From Bathynomus jamesi (lineage: Eukaryota > Arthropoda > Malacostraca > Isopoda > Cirolanidae): DNA of 64,000 bases. The position numbers and the translations under genes were made by a program. Each line of letters begins with the position of its first letter. Position 1 is the first letter of the stretch. The stretch covers positions 201,501 through 265,500 of the forward strand of contig JAJOZX010005511.1 of the NCBI GenBank assembly GCA_023014485.1, written 5' to 3'. Shown piece after piece: positions 44,744 to 56,537 of this stretch. Below the pieces are notes generated by a model. That model was not told the origin of the DNA. It was given only the letters and a program-made list of their open reading frames with translations, and did not search any database.

Positions 44744-44745
<2 letters not shown>
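43851..44745 (+). mobile_element. LINE-A copy, 3' fragment
   Basis: Starts within the RT C-terminal region (ATCTACAAGTGGTCAGAAG) and repeats the order of the other copies through CTGGGAAAGATTACGCG to the tail GGGCGACAAGCTTGACCTTC. It follows directly on the 3' end of the previous copy in the same orientation. No intact frame. Confidence 0.85.
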
Positions 44746-44785
<40 letters not shown>

Positions 44786-44789
<4 letters not shown>

Positions 44790-46347
44790 GTTTCAGGAGG
44801 AAAGGTCAATACTTCGGGAAGTGGTAGTATCGGTCATTGTGAGAAAAAAAAGTTCATATAAACATGTGTCTAATTCCGAATGGTTACGGAGATAGAGCTG
44901 TTTGAATCTGATGCGCGCGCAGCTCTTCCTCCCCCTTCCCTCCCCTATAACCTTGAACCATGTAAGCTGTACTGTAAGCATGTAACATAAGCCAATCGAC
45001 AGCTGACTGTTGTGAGTGACATTGTTTGGTGTTTGAAGCAGTGTTAAGAATGCCACACACCTTCACACATGCCGAATATGCAGATATGGTGTATGTCTAC
45101 GGTTTTTGCGATGGAAGTGCAACAGCTGCTGTTGCAGAATACCGTCGACGTTTTCCGAACCGCAGAATTCCGGATCGAAGTGTGTTTACCAGGGTTTTCA
45201 ACACATTGCGTGAGATTGGTACACTTCCCAGCGCTCATGTTTCATTTGAACGTGAAGGTCAACAAGATGTGGATGAAGTGGAAAACATTCTTCAGTTGGT
45301 AGAGCGTAGTTCTACTACTATCTCACGAAAAAATTCTACACGTCTCGGTGTACCCCACACAAGAGTATGGCGAACATTACGTGAGGAAGGCTCGCATCCA
45401 TATCATGTGCAGCGTGTACAACACCTTCAACCAGGAGACGCTGCCATGCGACTGGAATTTTGTCATTGGGTAAATGCTAATCGCCGATTGCTTCCATTAA
45501 TACTGTTCACCGATGAAGCTACTTTCACCCGTGACGCTATCAACAACACTCGTAACTCTCATCGGTGGTCAGACGAAAATCCAAATGCCACTGTGGAAAC
45601 AAATTTTCAACATCGCTTCTCTGCCAATGTGTGGTGCGGTAGCATCGATGATCAGCTGATTGGCCCTGTTACTTTAGAGAATCGTCTTACAGGACAAAGT
45701 TACCTAGAATTTCTGCAAAATGAATTGCCAGGACTATTGGAGGATGTTCCTTTGGCTACACGCGCTGGTATGTACTTTCAGCATGACGGAGCTCTTCCAC
45801 ATTCTACCCGTCTGGTGATGCAATACCTAAATCAAACTTTCCCTGGTCGATGGATCGGCCGCGGTGGTCCCATTCAATGGCCACCAAGGTCTCCAGACAT
45901 CTCTCTGTTAGATTATTATTTGTGGGGGTGGATGAAAAGTCAAGTTTACAAAAGAAAAGTGGATACACGAGACGAATTGCTCGCGCGCATTTTGGATGCT
46001 GCTGCCCGCATAAAGGAACGTCAAGATCAACTCGGACGAACAACACGCGATCTTCGCATACGAGTTGCAAAGTGCATTGAGATTGAGGTTGGTGGGATTT
46101 TCGAAAACATATTGTAAACTGTAACAAATTTGTCATTTCTGTATCTGATACCATTCAAAATGCCAGTTTAAACATTAAATGTTAGAAACAGTAATTGGTT
46201 TCTCTTTCTTGATTACCATTAACAATGCTTTTGTATTTATAGATTCAAACAGCTCTATCCATTTAGAATTAGACACATGTTCATATAAACTTTTTTTTCT
46301 CAATGACCGATACTATCACCTCCCGAAGTATTGACCTTTCCTCCTGA

Positions 46348-46350
<3 letters not shown>
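44786..46350 (+). mobile_element. Mariner element C (DD41D), almost complete
   Basis: Long TIRs (about 120 bp) start GGGTGTTTCAGGAGGAAAGG at the left on a TA. The right copy matches inward from GTTTC but lacks the outermost GGGT, being cut by (TA)n at 46351. Both TIRs share ACATGTTCATATAAAC-type and AGAGCTGTTTGAATC-type blocks. One open transposase lies between them. Confidence 0.93.
45050..46117 (+). CDS. DD41D mariner transposase, uninterrupted
   Basis: 355 codons from MPHTFTHAEYADMVYVYG; an upstream in-frame Met at 45026 is less likely because family members start at this motif. The N-terminal paired helix-turn-helix region includes RRRFPNRRIPDRSVFTRVFN and a second HTH around RLGVPHTRVWRTL. 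The catalytic triad is LFTDEATFTRD (Asp), YFQHDGALPHST (Asp) and PPRSPDISLLDYYLWG (Asp). Forty-one residues separate the last two, the DD41D spacing. It would bind its TIRs, excise the element and insert it at TA. No stop or frameshift is seen. Loss of the outer right TIR bases may now immobilise the element although the enzyme could act on relatives. Confidence 0.93.
   Translation: MPHTFTHAEYADMVYVYGFCDGSATAAVAEYRRRFPNRRIPDRSVFTRVFNTLREIGTLPSAHVSFEREGQQDVDEVENILQLVERSSTTISRKNSTRLGVPHTRVWRTLREEGSHPYHVQRVQHLQPGDAAMRLEFCHWVNANRRLLPLILFTDEATFTRDAINNTRNSHRWSDENPNATVETNFQHRFSANVWCGSIDDQLIGPVTLENRLTGQSYLEFLQNELPGLLEDVPLATRAGMYFQHDGALPHSTRLVMQYLNQTFPGRWIGRGGPIQWPPRSPDISLLDYYLWGWMKSQVYKRKVDTRDELLARILDAAARIKERQDQLGRTTRDLRIRVAKCIEIEVGGIFENIL

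Positions 46351-46412
<62 letters not shown>
46351..46412. repeat. (TA)n microsatellite
   Basis: About 30 TA units bridging the right end of mariner C and the next terminal repeat. Confidence 0.95.
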
Positions 46413-46416
<4 letters not shown>

Positions 46417-46875
46417 TGGCGCTCATAAGTATTCGTACAGAGAACTATTTCAGTTATATTCGTCCTTATCTTTTTTACCCATGCAATGGATAGTTAGGAA
46501 AAGTTTACCGTTCATTTGGAAAACCTTAAATAAATAAAAAATTAGTTTAACTGCAGCATATACTGTAAAACATCAGAGAATTTGAGGAAAATAAAAAAAA
46601 AAAATTCGTATAATTTTTATTAATCCTTCAAACAACATTAAAAGATGACTTTATAACAAATATAAATAGAAAATAATTTTTCTGCAATAAAGAAGGTATA
46701 AGCAATATTAAGAAGTTTTCTTAATGATGTAACATTTTTTACTATGTATATTCTAATATTTTAAAAATTAAATGTAGGCCGAGCAATAAGGAAAATTTTT
46801 TAAAGTAGAAAAAAGATAAGATACGCGAACAGTCATTCGGATAACTTTACTTATGAGTAACCGACTTAGTATACT
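46413..46875. mobile_element. Possible Tc1-type non-autonomous element
   Basis: The left end CACTGGCGCTCATAAGTATT is a Tc1-like terminus on TA. Near 46855 ACTTATGAG followed by decayed sequence could be the complementary right end. The interior is AT-rich with no frame. The right end is weak. Confidence 0.4.
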
Positions 46876-48145
46876 CGTTTCGAGCTTTCAATGAGTCAGA
46901 GTGAGAGAGAGAGAGTCCACTACAAAATTCTCGAGAGGTTTTCACGCATCTTCTAACCCACGGTTAGAGAACTTATCCGATCCATACCCAGTCGTATTGT
47001 ATACGTTCTTGTTCTAATACTTCTATTAGCGTCCCCGACGGTTAATTCTGATAGGCATTTCCCATATGTAGGCTACTTTACTCAAACCTCAACCTGTCTC
47101 AAGATCCCATATTTCTTTCGCTTTGACAGTTTATACAGTCAAATTTTCCTCAGACTTCGGAAACCTGCCTCCATACATTATTCATTCATTCATTCATTCA
47201 TCCCAAACTGACCCTAATATAATCGTTCACATTAAGGATCAAACGACCTAACTCGATCAAACTTTGCTGCCAGGACCAAATTGTTACTGTAGTTTAAGAA
47301 CAAAGTTACCATTTCTAAATACCACTATATCAGTTTGGTTCAAAATCAAATCCTCGTAAAACATTTTGTAAAATAACTATTAGGATCATTTCATTCGAAC
47401 ACCATTTGCCAGACTCTCGTATTGCTTTTTGTAGTAGTACGCCATATAGCGATGTTCTAATTATTATGTATTAAGAAATAAGAATACCCTGTGTTCCTGC
47501 AACACCAATGAAGGAAGACGAGAGAGAGAGTAAGGGGAATTTAGAAACGACGTTTAATAATGCTAAATACAAATCTGATGAAACCACCACACACCTTCCC
47601 ACACCACCCGACTTTTTTTTCTTTGTTTTACATAAAGATTTGAAAATTTATCAGTACGTAATTTAACCCTTTGAAACCTAACTACGTACGACGTACGAAT
47701 GATCACCACAGACTCACTACGTACGCCAAACGATCTTAATTTTCACGCCTGGATTGTGGGACACGTTCCGCCCACGCACGCAGTACCGTACCGAAGTATC
47801 GCAGTATTGTAATTCAACATTTTTTTTTAAAAATTGAACCTTTTCATTTTTGGCCCCAAATTGCCGTCTGTGCGGTATACATTTTGCTCCAGGCTCCCTT
47901 TAAAGATCTATCATAACATTTCCTCGTCTGCCTGAAGTGGATCCTTGTATGTATAATCACGAAGTCACTACAGGATTTTTCATGTCACGACACCAGATTG
48001 TATCTCTCGCAAATACACATACGTACAAGAGGTCTCTGCTCCACGCCCTTTGATCATTGTCAAACCCTTTCATGTGAGACACCTATCATCCACCAAAACA
48101 GAGAGACAAAGACACCAACAAAGTCAAAACTCCCCCCCCCCACAA

Positions 48146-48146
<1 letters not shown>
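46876..48146. other. No feature seen
   Basis: Short GA and ATTC tracts (46905, 47180-47205, 47520) and no coherent gene. (TA)n starts at about 48147. Confidence 0.5.
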
Positions 48147-48204
<58 letters not shown>

Positions 48205-48206
48205 TG

Positions 48207-48257
48207 ACACCTTGGTCTTGCTTCTGCCAGAATTGTTCATTCTGACAAAGGTCAAGG
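48207..48257 (-). mobile_element. Dimeric SINE tail fragment
   Basis: The minus strand carries the SINE tail: CCTTGACCTTTGTCAGAATG, then AACAATTC and the GCAAGACCAAGG-like end, as at 15160-15210. It is cut off on both sides and borders (TA)n. Confidence 0.7.
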
Positions 48258-48323
48258 TACCGGGTAAAAAAATGGTCAGGGAACGAAAATGTACACAAAT
48301 TTTCGACCAACTTGGACATTATA

Positions 48324-49866
48324 CAGCCTTGGTCAGAATTATTAGGCACCTTTAAAATTCTAAGTAAAAATATATGTTAGTGCAATAAAGGATATAAAAA
48401 CAATGATATACCTGTTACTTTTAATTATTTACATTAATTTTAATACCTGGTATGTCTGCCTTTGGCCTTAATTACCGCCTTTATTCTGTTTGCCATATTG
48501 CTCACTGAGTTGTTGCATACTGAGCTTGGCAGTTTATTCCATTCCTGCTGTATAACGTCCTTCAGTTCACTTTTAGAGGTGCATCTGTGCTTCCTGATAC
48601 TCTTCCCGAGATGGGCCCACAGGTGTTCGATGGGATTTAGGTCTGGTGATTGAGGGGGGCCAATCCATGACTCTGATATTATTCTGCTCGAACCAATTTT
48701 TGCTGTGACGAGAAGTGTGGCACGGAGCGTTGTCTTGTTGGAAGATGACACCTTCAGGGACATTATTGTTGAAGATTTTGGCTACTGAGCGCTCATATAC
48801 TTGATCCAGCACGGTGGTGTACTCGATAGAGTTCATCCTGCCGTAACAGATTTTCAACATTCCGGTCCCTGCCAGAGCCATGCAACCCCACACCATGATG
48901 CTACCCCCTCCGAACTTCACAGTAGGTACCACGCATTCAGCATGGTATGCTTCACCTGCTCTTCGGCGAACATAAACGGCGCCAGAGGTCCCTAAAATCT
49001 GACAAAAAAGTAGGATAAATGAATTGTTTTACCATAACGGTTGTAACGCATTTAAATGCATTGCTATACAATGTAACAATATAAATAAGTAACTACTCTG
49101 AATGTGTCTTACCGCGAAGTTACTTTCATCGGACCAGATCACTTTAGCCCAGTCCTCAAGGGTCCAATTTTGGTGTTGTTTGGCCCACATTAGACGCTTC
49201 TTTCGGTTGACCTTAGAAAGAAACGGCTTTTTCCTGGCCTTCCGTCCTTTGAGGACTTTTTCTGCAAGCCTTCTTCCAGCGGTACGACTGGAGATGGACT
49301 TCCCAGTTGTTGTCTGAAAGGCTGCAGCGACGTTCGAGGATGATTTCTTACGATCTGTCAGGCTAATTCTTTTCAGCAGCTGGTCTTCTCGGGCCGTTGT
49401 TGACCTTTTCCTACCTTGCCCTGCCCTATTCTTGTAAGACGGTTTCCTTGTACCTTTTTAACGTTGTCCGTACTGCACATCTTGAGCATTTCATTTGTTT
49501 TGCAATCTTAACCTGGGATAGTCCTTGCGAATGTAATAAGATTATTTGGGCCCGTTCACCTTCTGAAAGTAGCTTACCCCTCGCCATTATTGTAGCAACA
49601 ACTTTTGTAAACAAATAGAACGTGTGATATTAGGTCGTTTCTTCTTCTTAACTTGCTTACATTTGTATTATCTTCGTTTTACATCTCACAAATTTCCTGA
49701 AAAACAAATAAATGTATGTTATGTTCTTTATTTATACTCGATATCTTATCAAAAGCATTAAAGTTTCAATTAATCACTAAAACAACACATTTGAAATTAT
49801 TAAACGAATTACTATGTAGTTTAAAACAAAAAAAGAAAGGGTGCCTAATAATTCTGACCCAGGCTG
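48324..49866 (-). mobile_element. Tc1 element A with a transposase intron
   Basis: TIRs CAGCCTTGGTCAGAATTATT at the left and CAGCCTGGGTCAGAATTATT at the right (complement), both flanked by TA (48322-48323 and 49867-49868). Length 1543 bp, usual for Tc1. One transposase gene on the minus strand. Confidence 0.95.
48440..49587 (-). pseudogene. Tc1 A transposase (DD34E), intron plus frameshifts
   Basis: Starts MARGKLLSEGERAQIILLHS with a helix-turn-helix (SQVKIAKQMKCSRCAVRT). Catalytic blocks are VIWSDESNFA, FQQDNAPCHTS and PDLNPIEHLW, with 34 residues between the last Asp and Glu (DD34E). Between SDESNFA and ILGTSGAVYVRRR lies a 114-bp stretch (48999-49112) with a GTAAGA donor and a TTTTTTGTCAG acceptor, phase 0, so it is probably a real intron. 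An extra C in a C-run near 48650 and a small indel near 49435 break the reading. The downstream half is otherwise well kept. Confidence 0.88.
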
Positions 49867-49876
49867 TATATATATT

Positions 49877-49925
<49 letters not shown>

Positions 49926-49927
49926 AT

Positions 49928-51060
49928 ATAATTTCCTTGGTGAGTGCGGCAAGTCGTTACAGTACAAGGAGTATCTTCATCAGAATCAGAGGACCTCAGC
50001 TCAGTACCATAATGAACAGTATTAGCTCCACTACTCTGCATAATCATGGTAACTGACATAGATGAGGACGTTACCAGAGAGAGCACAGTAACATCCTTTG
50101 CCGATGACACAAAGATCAGTAGAAAAATAAGAAACCCAGAAGATATAGGATCTCTACAAACCGACATGAAGAGAATCTACAAGTGGACGCAAAACAACAA
50201 TATGAAGTTTAACACTGAGAAATTTCAACTGTTACGGTACGGAAAAAGGGAAGACCTAAAATCCATGCAATATTATACCCCAAATGGACAGGAAATTTAG
50301 CGAAATTCTAAAGCAAAAGATTTAGGGGTTGTAATGATTGATGATGAGAAATTTGAAACACAAAATAAGACAGCAGTAAACAGAGCAGAGAGAATAACTC
50401 GGCAGAAACTGAGAACTTTTAAACGAAGGGATAGGAATATAATGATTCCTCTACTAAAAACACTAATCATACCCAAAATGAAATACTGCTCGGTCCTAAC
50501 ATCCCCATATAAAAAAGAAGACATTAGACAACTAGAAGGGATTCAGAGAATCTTCACAGCCAAGATCAAGGGGTGCAAATAACTAAATTACTGGGAAAGG
50601 TTACGCGAACTAAACTATATTCACTGGAAAGGAGGAGAGAGAGAGACACCATTATTTACACTTGGAAAATAATGGAGAAACTAGTCCCTAAATCTTACTC
50701 TGAACCCTGTAACTTCCCAAACAACAGTGGAAAGTAGAAAAGGAAGATTGTGTCGTGCTCCCAAATTAAAGGCGAGACAGGGAACATCCTTAACCTTGAA
50801 ATAAAATAGTTTTGTGGTGAGAGGACCAAAACTGTTTAATCAGCTGCCCAAAAACCTAAGGAACATGAATGGTGTTGCAGTGGACATCTTCAAAAGATTA
50901 GACGCCTGGCTCAGAACAATCCCCGATTAGCCGGGCGTACCTGGCTATGTGAGGTGGAGAGCACAAGGAACCAACTCACTATTTCACCAGGCCAACTCGA
51001 GAGGAGGGGCGACAAGCTTGACCTTTGTGAAATGAGGAATCATCGCACAGAACCTTTGAA
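49928..51060 (+). mobile_element. LINE-A copy, 5'-truncated
   Basis: Starts near the RT catalytic region: TSFADDTKISRKI is intact, followed by LQTDMKRIYKWTQNNNMKFN. The frame runs 50046-50300, then shifts to NRAERITRQKLRTFKRRDR. The 3' tail GACAAGCTTGACCTTTGT at 51011-51028 is identical to the SINE tail at 15155-15172. Its 5' end abuts (TA)n beside Tc1 A. Confidence 0.88.
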
Positions 51061-51508
51061 AGGTTGAAAGGAAAGGTATATGCTGTGTATATACACACAA
51101 TGAGTTTTAGACAATTTCTAGAAAATAATAACTCTTGAGAAAGTATGTCCGCTATATTAAGGTACAGTATTTTCTTTTACAAGAAATAGTATTTCATATA
51201 TTCTACTACCGTACATGTGTAAGTAATGTAGCTTTTATTTCATAAGAAAGGACACATTAATGAAAATGGTCCTTTTTGTTCCTTTTACGTTTTTTTTCTT
51301 TGCAGCATAATAACACCCATTTTAATCTAGGTATTGGTGACAGACCATAGCCAAATATTATTAATCCTCAAAATAGTGTATTCATACAGTAATTTTAACA
51401 ACTGGTCTATTATAACTGATAAAACCAATTAGTCAATGACATTGTAGCAATTTGATTAAAAAATAATTAATAATTTTCTCTATTCTCTCTTTAGAGGCCG
51501 TAATTGAA

Positions 51509-53066
51509 ATGTCTAAGAAACTAAGTTTATCCCAGAGAGGACAAATAATCGCCCTTTCAAGAGAGGGAATGTCCCAACGACAGATCTCGGCAAAAATTAA
51601 CGTTTCAAAAGGGGCCATCCAAAGAACTATGTATAAGCAGATATAAAGAATCCGGTTCGTGCTCTTCAAAGAAAAGATCTGCCAGACCTAAAGTGACTAC
51701 TGATTCTGAGGATCATTACATCAAGATTACATCACTGCGTGACAGAAAAACCACAGTTACACAGATTCAGGCACAGTTGAATGAACAACGGGACTCTCCA
51801 ATAAGTACAAGTACTATAAAAAGAAGACTCATAAAAGCTGGTTTCCATGGCAGAGTTGCTGTGTCCAAACCACTACTGAGGAAACAAAATAAGGCTAAAA
51901 GATTGGAATGGGCAAGAGAATATCGAAATTTTACTGTAGACGACTGGAAAAAACTTCTTTTTACTGATGAATCAAAAGTGGAACTTTTTGGGGTCTCATA
52001 GAAGAGTTTATGTTAGACGTAGAACCAACGAAAAACTGATAGATCCCTACATAAAACATTCAGTAAAACATGGTGGAGGCAACATTCAAGTTTGGGGTTG
52101 TTTCAGTTATTCTGGAGTTGGAAATCTTCACAGAATCACTTACACTTTCACAAAAGAGAAGTACCACTCCATACTAGTGATCAGACATGGGGTCATTACA
52201 AGGTTTATCATTACCAGAAATTTTTCATTATCATTATCATTACAGTATTTTTGTTTCATTATCATTGTAATGATCATTACAATACTGAATAAGCGCTCCA
52301 CCGGTGCACTGGAGGCAGGGAAGCAAAGATGCTTGGCAGCAAGAACAGATATGTCAGGATACAGATGTGCATTGTCCCTCCACCATGTCAGGGGATTGCA
52401 GTCCTCATCAATGCAGGGCTGGTCAAGGTAGCTGTCCACCTGGCTGACAATAGGGTTCTGAGAAGCTGCAGAGGGAGCTGGAGCAGCCATAAAATTGAAC
52501 AACTTGCACCGCTTTGGTGCTGGCTGGGACTGGGAGGAATCAGAAGCCGCATATACATAAATATATATTGAAATTAAAGTGTAATGAAAATGTAATGATG
52601 TGTAATGATTCATTACAGACTTTCATTACCATTATTGCCTCGAAATTTCTTTCATTATCATTACATCATCATTACATTATCATTACAAGAGATTTGTAAT
52701 GGTAATTACATGCAATACCATCAGGATTGAGGCTTTGTGGTCAAGGATTCGTTTTCCAGCAGGATAACGACCCAAGGCACACTTCTAATCTTTGCATGAA
52801 CTATCTCTCAAGAAAAAAGATGAAGATGTTCTACAAATTATGAAGTTTCCTCCACAAAGTCCTCATCTCAATCCATAGAGCATCTTTGGGACCATTTGAA
52901 GAGTCTGAAAGCTAAAAAGAATATAACTTATCTTAATTCTCTCTGGGAGAATGTAAAAGAATGCTGGAACGGCATAGCACAAGATGTTATCCAGAAACTT
53001 GTCGAATCTATGCCTCACAGAGTGGAAGCTGTCATTAAAGCAAAAGGAGGTCATATCGATTATTAA
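51509..53066 (+). pseudogene. Tc1 B transposase, interrupted by a hAT fragment
   Basis: Starts MSKKLSLSQRGQIIALSREG. After a shift near 51645 it continues with SPISTSTIKRRLIKAGFHG and KKLLFTDESKVELFG (first Asp). After another shift come VKHGGGNIQVWGCFSYSG and KYHSILV. A 520-bp insertion (52196-52715) follows, then GLRLCGQGFVFQQDNDPRHT (second Asp) and the LNP/IEHLW block with a one-base deletion before the catalytic Glu, ending AKGGHIDY. The right TIR is near 53220-53247 (complement starts CACAATGGCGTTCAAAAG). The left TIR was not found with certainty. Confidence 0.85.
52196..52715 (-). mobile_element. hAT C-terminal fragment inserted in Tc1 B
   Basis: The minus strand reads NPLTWWRDNAHLYPDISVLA and CFPASSAPVERLFS, the hAT dimerisation/catalytic C-terminus. 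A Ser/Ala/Pro-rich linker (QPAPKRCKLFNFMAAPAPS) precedes it. The coding part is flanked on both sides by degenerate TCATTA repeats. The Tc1 reading resumes exactly after the insert. Confidence 0.8.
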
Positions 53067-53233
53067 TAAGATTATGCCATTAAATTGTTAATTTCTTTAC
53101 TAATTTATAATAATTACATTTAGAAGCAATTAATATAACAATAGAAAAATCATTTTTTTGTAATTATCATATATATTTGTACAATTTACAATAAATTGGG
53201 TGATTATAAGGTGGACGCAGACTTTTGAACGCC

Positions 53234-53235
<2 letters not shown>

Positions 53236-53281
<46 letters not shown>
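53236..53281. repeat. (TG)n microsatellite
   Basis: About 23 TG units at the right end of Tc1 B. Confidence 0.95.
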
Positions 53282-53282
<1 letters not shown>

Positions 53283-53569
53283 TAGTGGCACAAATTTATT
53301 GACAGGTGAAAATAGGTTTGTGGTAAAATAGTGGAGGGGTTGGCAGCCCAAAAAGTTTGAAAAAAAAACTGTCCTAAAGTATATCTAACATTTTCAATTA
53401 TCTACATTCTTAAAAGTTACCCCAACCATACCATGATAGGCTACATTAAAATACTTACTGATACATAATGCCATTAATAAACTCAAATTACTTTTAATCA
53501 TCATCAACCTTAGTTAAAATGTTCCCAGGATACGGTCATGGAAGATTTTCCCCATTATTTTATCCCTTT

Positions 53570-53825
53570 GAATGAGCTACAGCCGCTACATAGTAGCCAA
53601 TGTCGTAACACCGTTTCCCGTTGATCTGCGAAGTTAAGCGACATTGGGTCGGATAGTAGTAGTAGTAGTAGTAGTAGTAGTTGTTGTTGTTGTTGGATGA
53701 GAGACCACCTTCCGCGTCCAGACTACGTAGTAGCGACCCGTGGTTCGGATCCCACATAAAGCCGTAGGTCCTCTCCGTCATACGACCTTAAATGTTGCGA
53801 AGAAGGTTAAACAACCCCATCATTA
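53570..53825 (+). mobile_element. 5S rRNA-derived SINE with internal triplet expansion
   Basis: The 5S-like head AGCCAATGTCGTAACACCG, GCGAAGTTAAGCGACATTGG and TTGGATGAGAGACC holds an expanded (AGT)n(TTG)n at 53656-53694 between the promoter blocks. The tail TGGTTCGGATCCCACATAAA, CCTCTCCGTCATACGACC and GCGAAGAAGGTTAAAC is shared with the copy at 9905-10095. Confidence 0.85.
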
Positions 53826-53976
53826 AATTATCCCTTTGAAGTTTTATGAGGTATTTAATGAAATCGCATCTGAATGTAATTTTAGAGAGGTCTTGGTAAT
53901 GTACGTATATTGAAAATGCATCATTATAAGTTATTATTAATATTAAACACAGAGTTAATGTAATGTAATCTCAAAG

Positions 53977-53985
<9 letters not shown>

Positions 53986-54049
<64 letters not shown>
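53986..54049. repeat. (TA)n microsatellite
   Basis: About 32 TA units after a short (TG)n. Confidence 0.97.
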
Positions 54050-54053
<4 letters not shown>

Positions 54054-56537
54054 TAAAATTGCTTTCGAGCAGGATTAAAAATAAAAGTTTTATCACTACA
54101 GATACGTGTTACTACATTCATGCCACATTATTATTATTATTATTATTACTGAGCGAACAATAAATTAAGTAGGTAGGCCTACTTTATATTTCGGGACCCA
54201 GTTGTGTGAATAATTTAAAGCGCGACTATTCATTTGCATGAACTTTAAAAATGTTTTTTTTGTCTACATTGTTATGCAAATATTTCTAATACTTCGAAAT
54301 GTCCACCGTGAATGTAAAAAAGAAAAATTGGCAACTTACCAAAAAGGTCTGATCTCGAATTTTTTCTCAAGGTATAAAAGTTTACCAGTTTTGTTTTCTA
54401 TTTCATTAAAATCTGACAACTTTTTTCCCCACCATGAAAACAATACTACTTTCACGCTTATATTTCTCTAAACTAGTCTTTCGCGCGAAAACGACTTCAT
54501 GAGAAGTGGAATAGAGAGGTGGTGCGATTAAACTTCATTAATTTCGTAAGAATGACCCACACTCGATACCCTTCGAGCAAAATTGCTCGGACGCTTCAGA
54601 CGGGAGGAAAAAGTGGCATTTTAAAACTCCTATTCGGCTGAAGGAGGAAAATGGTTAACAAAAACGGTCAAACCAAGGAATAGATTTTTGCGAATAAGTT
54701 TTAGAAATCAGGTAGGCTTATTTATTTATTTATTTATTTAAAAAAAAAAAGCTTTGAACTTTTATATTTGTACTTTTCACATTGTTTCTCGGTTTAAAGA
54801 GTGTAAGTAAGGAAAATGAATTGAAAATGGTTTCTTTAACAATTTCATGGGAAAATTAGGCTCTTATCCGATTGTGGTGCGTCCCAAAACGACAATATGG
54901 TATCTCTTTAGTGGATATTGAATTAATGCTGCTATCTAGTAAATATTTCTATGATCTATTTTTCTTATTTTATATTATAGGAAATGTACTAAATTTCAAA
55001 GATTTCGCGTGAAACTCTCTCGCGCTTCCCAACGATATATTCAGATACGAATATACACTTTGAATACGTGACTTGCCACTAAATACAAAATCGAAAATAC
55101 CAATATTGTATTCGGTAAATGTATAACCGCGACGTTTCTCTTCTATTATTTAATATTGTATACTTTATGTAATGCGTTCTTTCTTAATAAATTGTTTCTC
55201 TTCCTAAACTCATTAATAAAAACTACACAAAATTGAATCGTACGCGATTAGACGGAAAATGGGTTAAATACATTCAAAGCAACCACATCTTCACTCGGGG
55301 AAAACTTCATTTCATTCAAGCTAATGATGACCAATGAGTATTAACTATATATAATCAGTCTACGTGGGTTATGTCTGCGTTCCTCGTTAAAACATAGCCC
55401 GCATTTCTTTTGACATTAATGTCGTATACGGAATTTAATACGATTATTTATTTTTAATATGATTTGTTGATTAAACGGTTAAAAAGTTGAGCATTTTAGA
55501 TAGGTAATGAATGATTACGGTACCCGTATTTCAGAACAAAGACGAGTGTGTTTTTGGCGTTTTGAAAGCAAACTAATCGCGTAAAATCTTACACCAACGA
55601 GAAAATGTATAACAGTTTTGGTTGAGTGCCCATTTTCTCGTGACATTTTTATACAAAAGAAGAAATTCCTTCCTTTTTTGACAGGCATAAGATGTGCTGG
55701 ATTTCAATCCAAAATTATATAAATTAGACCGGATAATGTAGTAACAATAAGGTAAGTACATTCCTGATTTGTCCTCTCTCTCTCTAGTTAAATTAAAAAT
55801 AAATTAAAAGCCCCACTCGTAAATTACAAAGTCAAGAAATTAAATAAACGAATTAGGAAAAACGACCATCTTCATTATTTCCTCGGCCAAGCCGCGTGCT
55901 TTCAGAGTAGGAATGGCGTTATTTCGTAGAGAGAATATCCATAAATAAGTAGAACAGGAAAAACAATTAACGTATTAAAATGGGAACGCAACACAAAAGT
56001 AAAGATATACCACGATGATTGTCCTCAAGAACAAATTGCAAAGCTCATTCATCAATTGAATTCTAGAACGTGTGTCAACTTTACAAAATGCAAAGGGGAA
56101 AGCAACACTACTGAATGAATATATTTAGAATAAGTATTACTTACTGACTTTTATTATTAAATCAAAAACCGAAGGTGTCTATTTACTTTCGTGAACCCTC
56201 CGTGTAAATTTTCTAAAACCGAATTCAAACACCTATTTTAAAAGCTTATAAACCATATGATTAAATCAAAATGTAGGTAGGTAACCAATTCAATACAGGA
56301 TTTACACCAACGACCTTTTCACGTTTGATACGATACGGTACGTATGACATTCATTATCTAATGAATTTAATCAGAAAGGAGTTTCTCTGCCTTACACTTA
56401 ACATATTTCATCATTTATGAATTAATGGCGCGAGACTGGATGGAGTAACTAAGCTTTTCATGCCGAGGTCATTTATTTGGCTTCAACTCGGGACAGTCTT
56501 TCAGGTATCTGCGAAATTTTGTGAGGTCCGTTAATAA
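54050..56537. other. No gene seen
   Basis: AT-rich sequence with (ATT)n at 54128-54150 and (TTTA)n at 54718-54740. Short frames show no domain. Confidence 0.55.

Noticed and set aside
49766..50167. Minus-strand 133-codon frame
   Set aside because: Antisense of the LINE-A reverse transcriptase and adjoining (TA)n.
53570..53700. A genuine 5S rRNA gene
   Set aside because: Triplet expansion inside the promoter region and a shared non-5S tail show a SINE.
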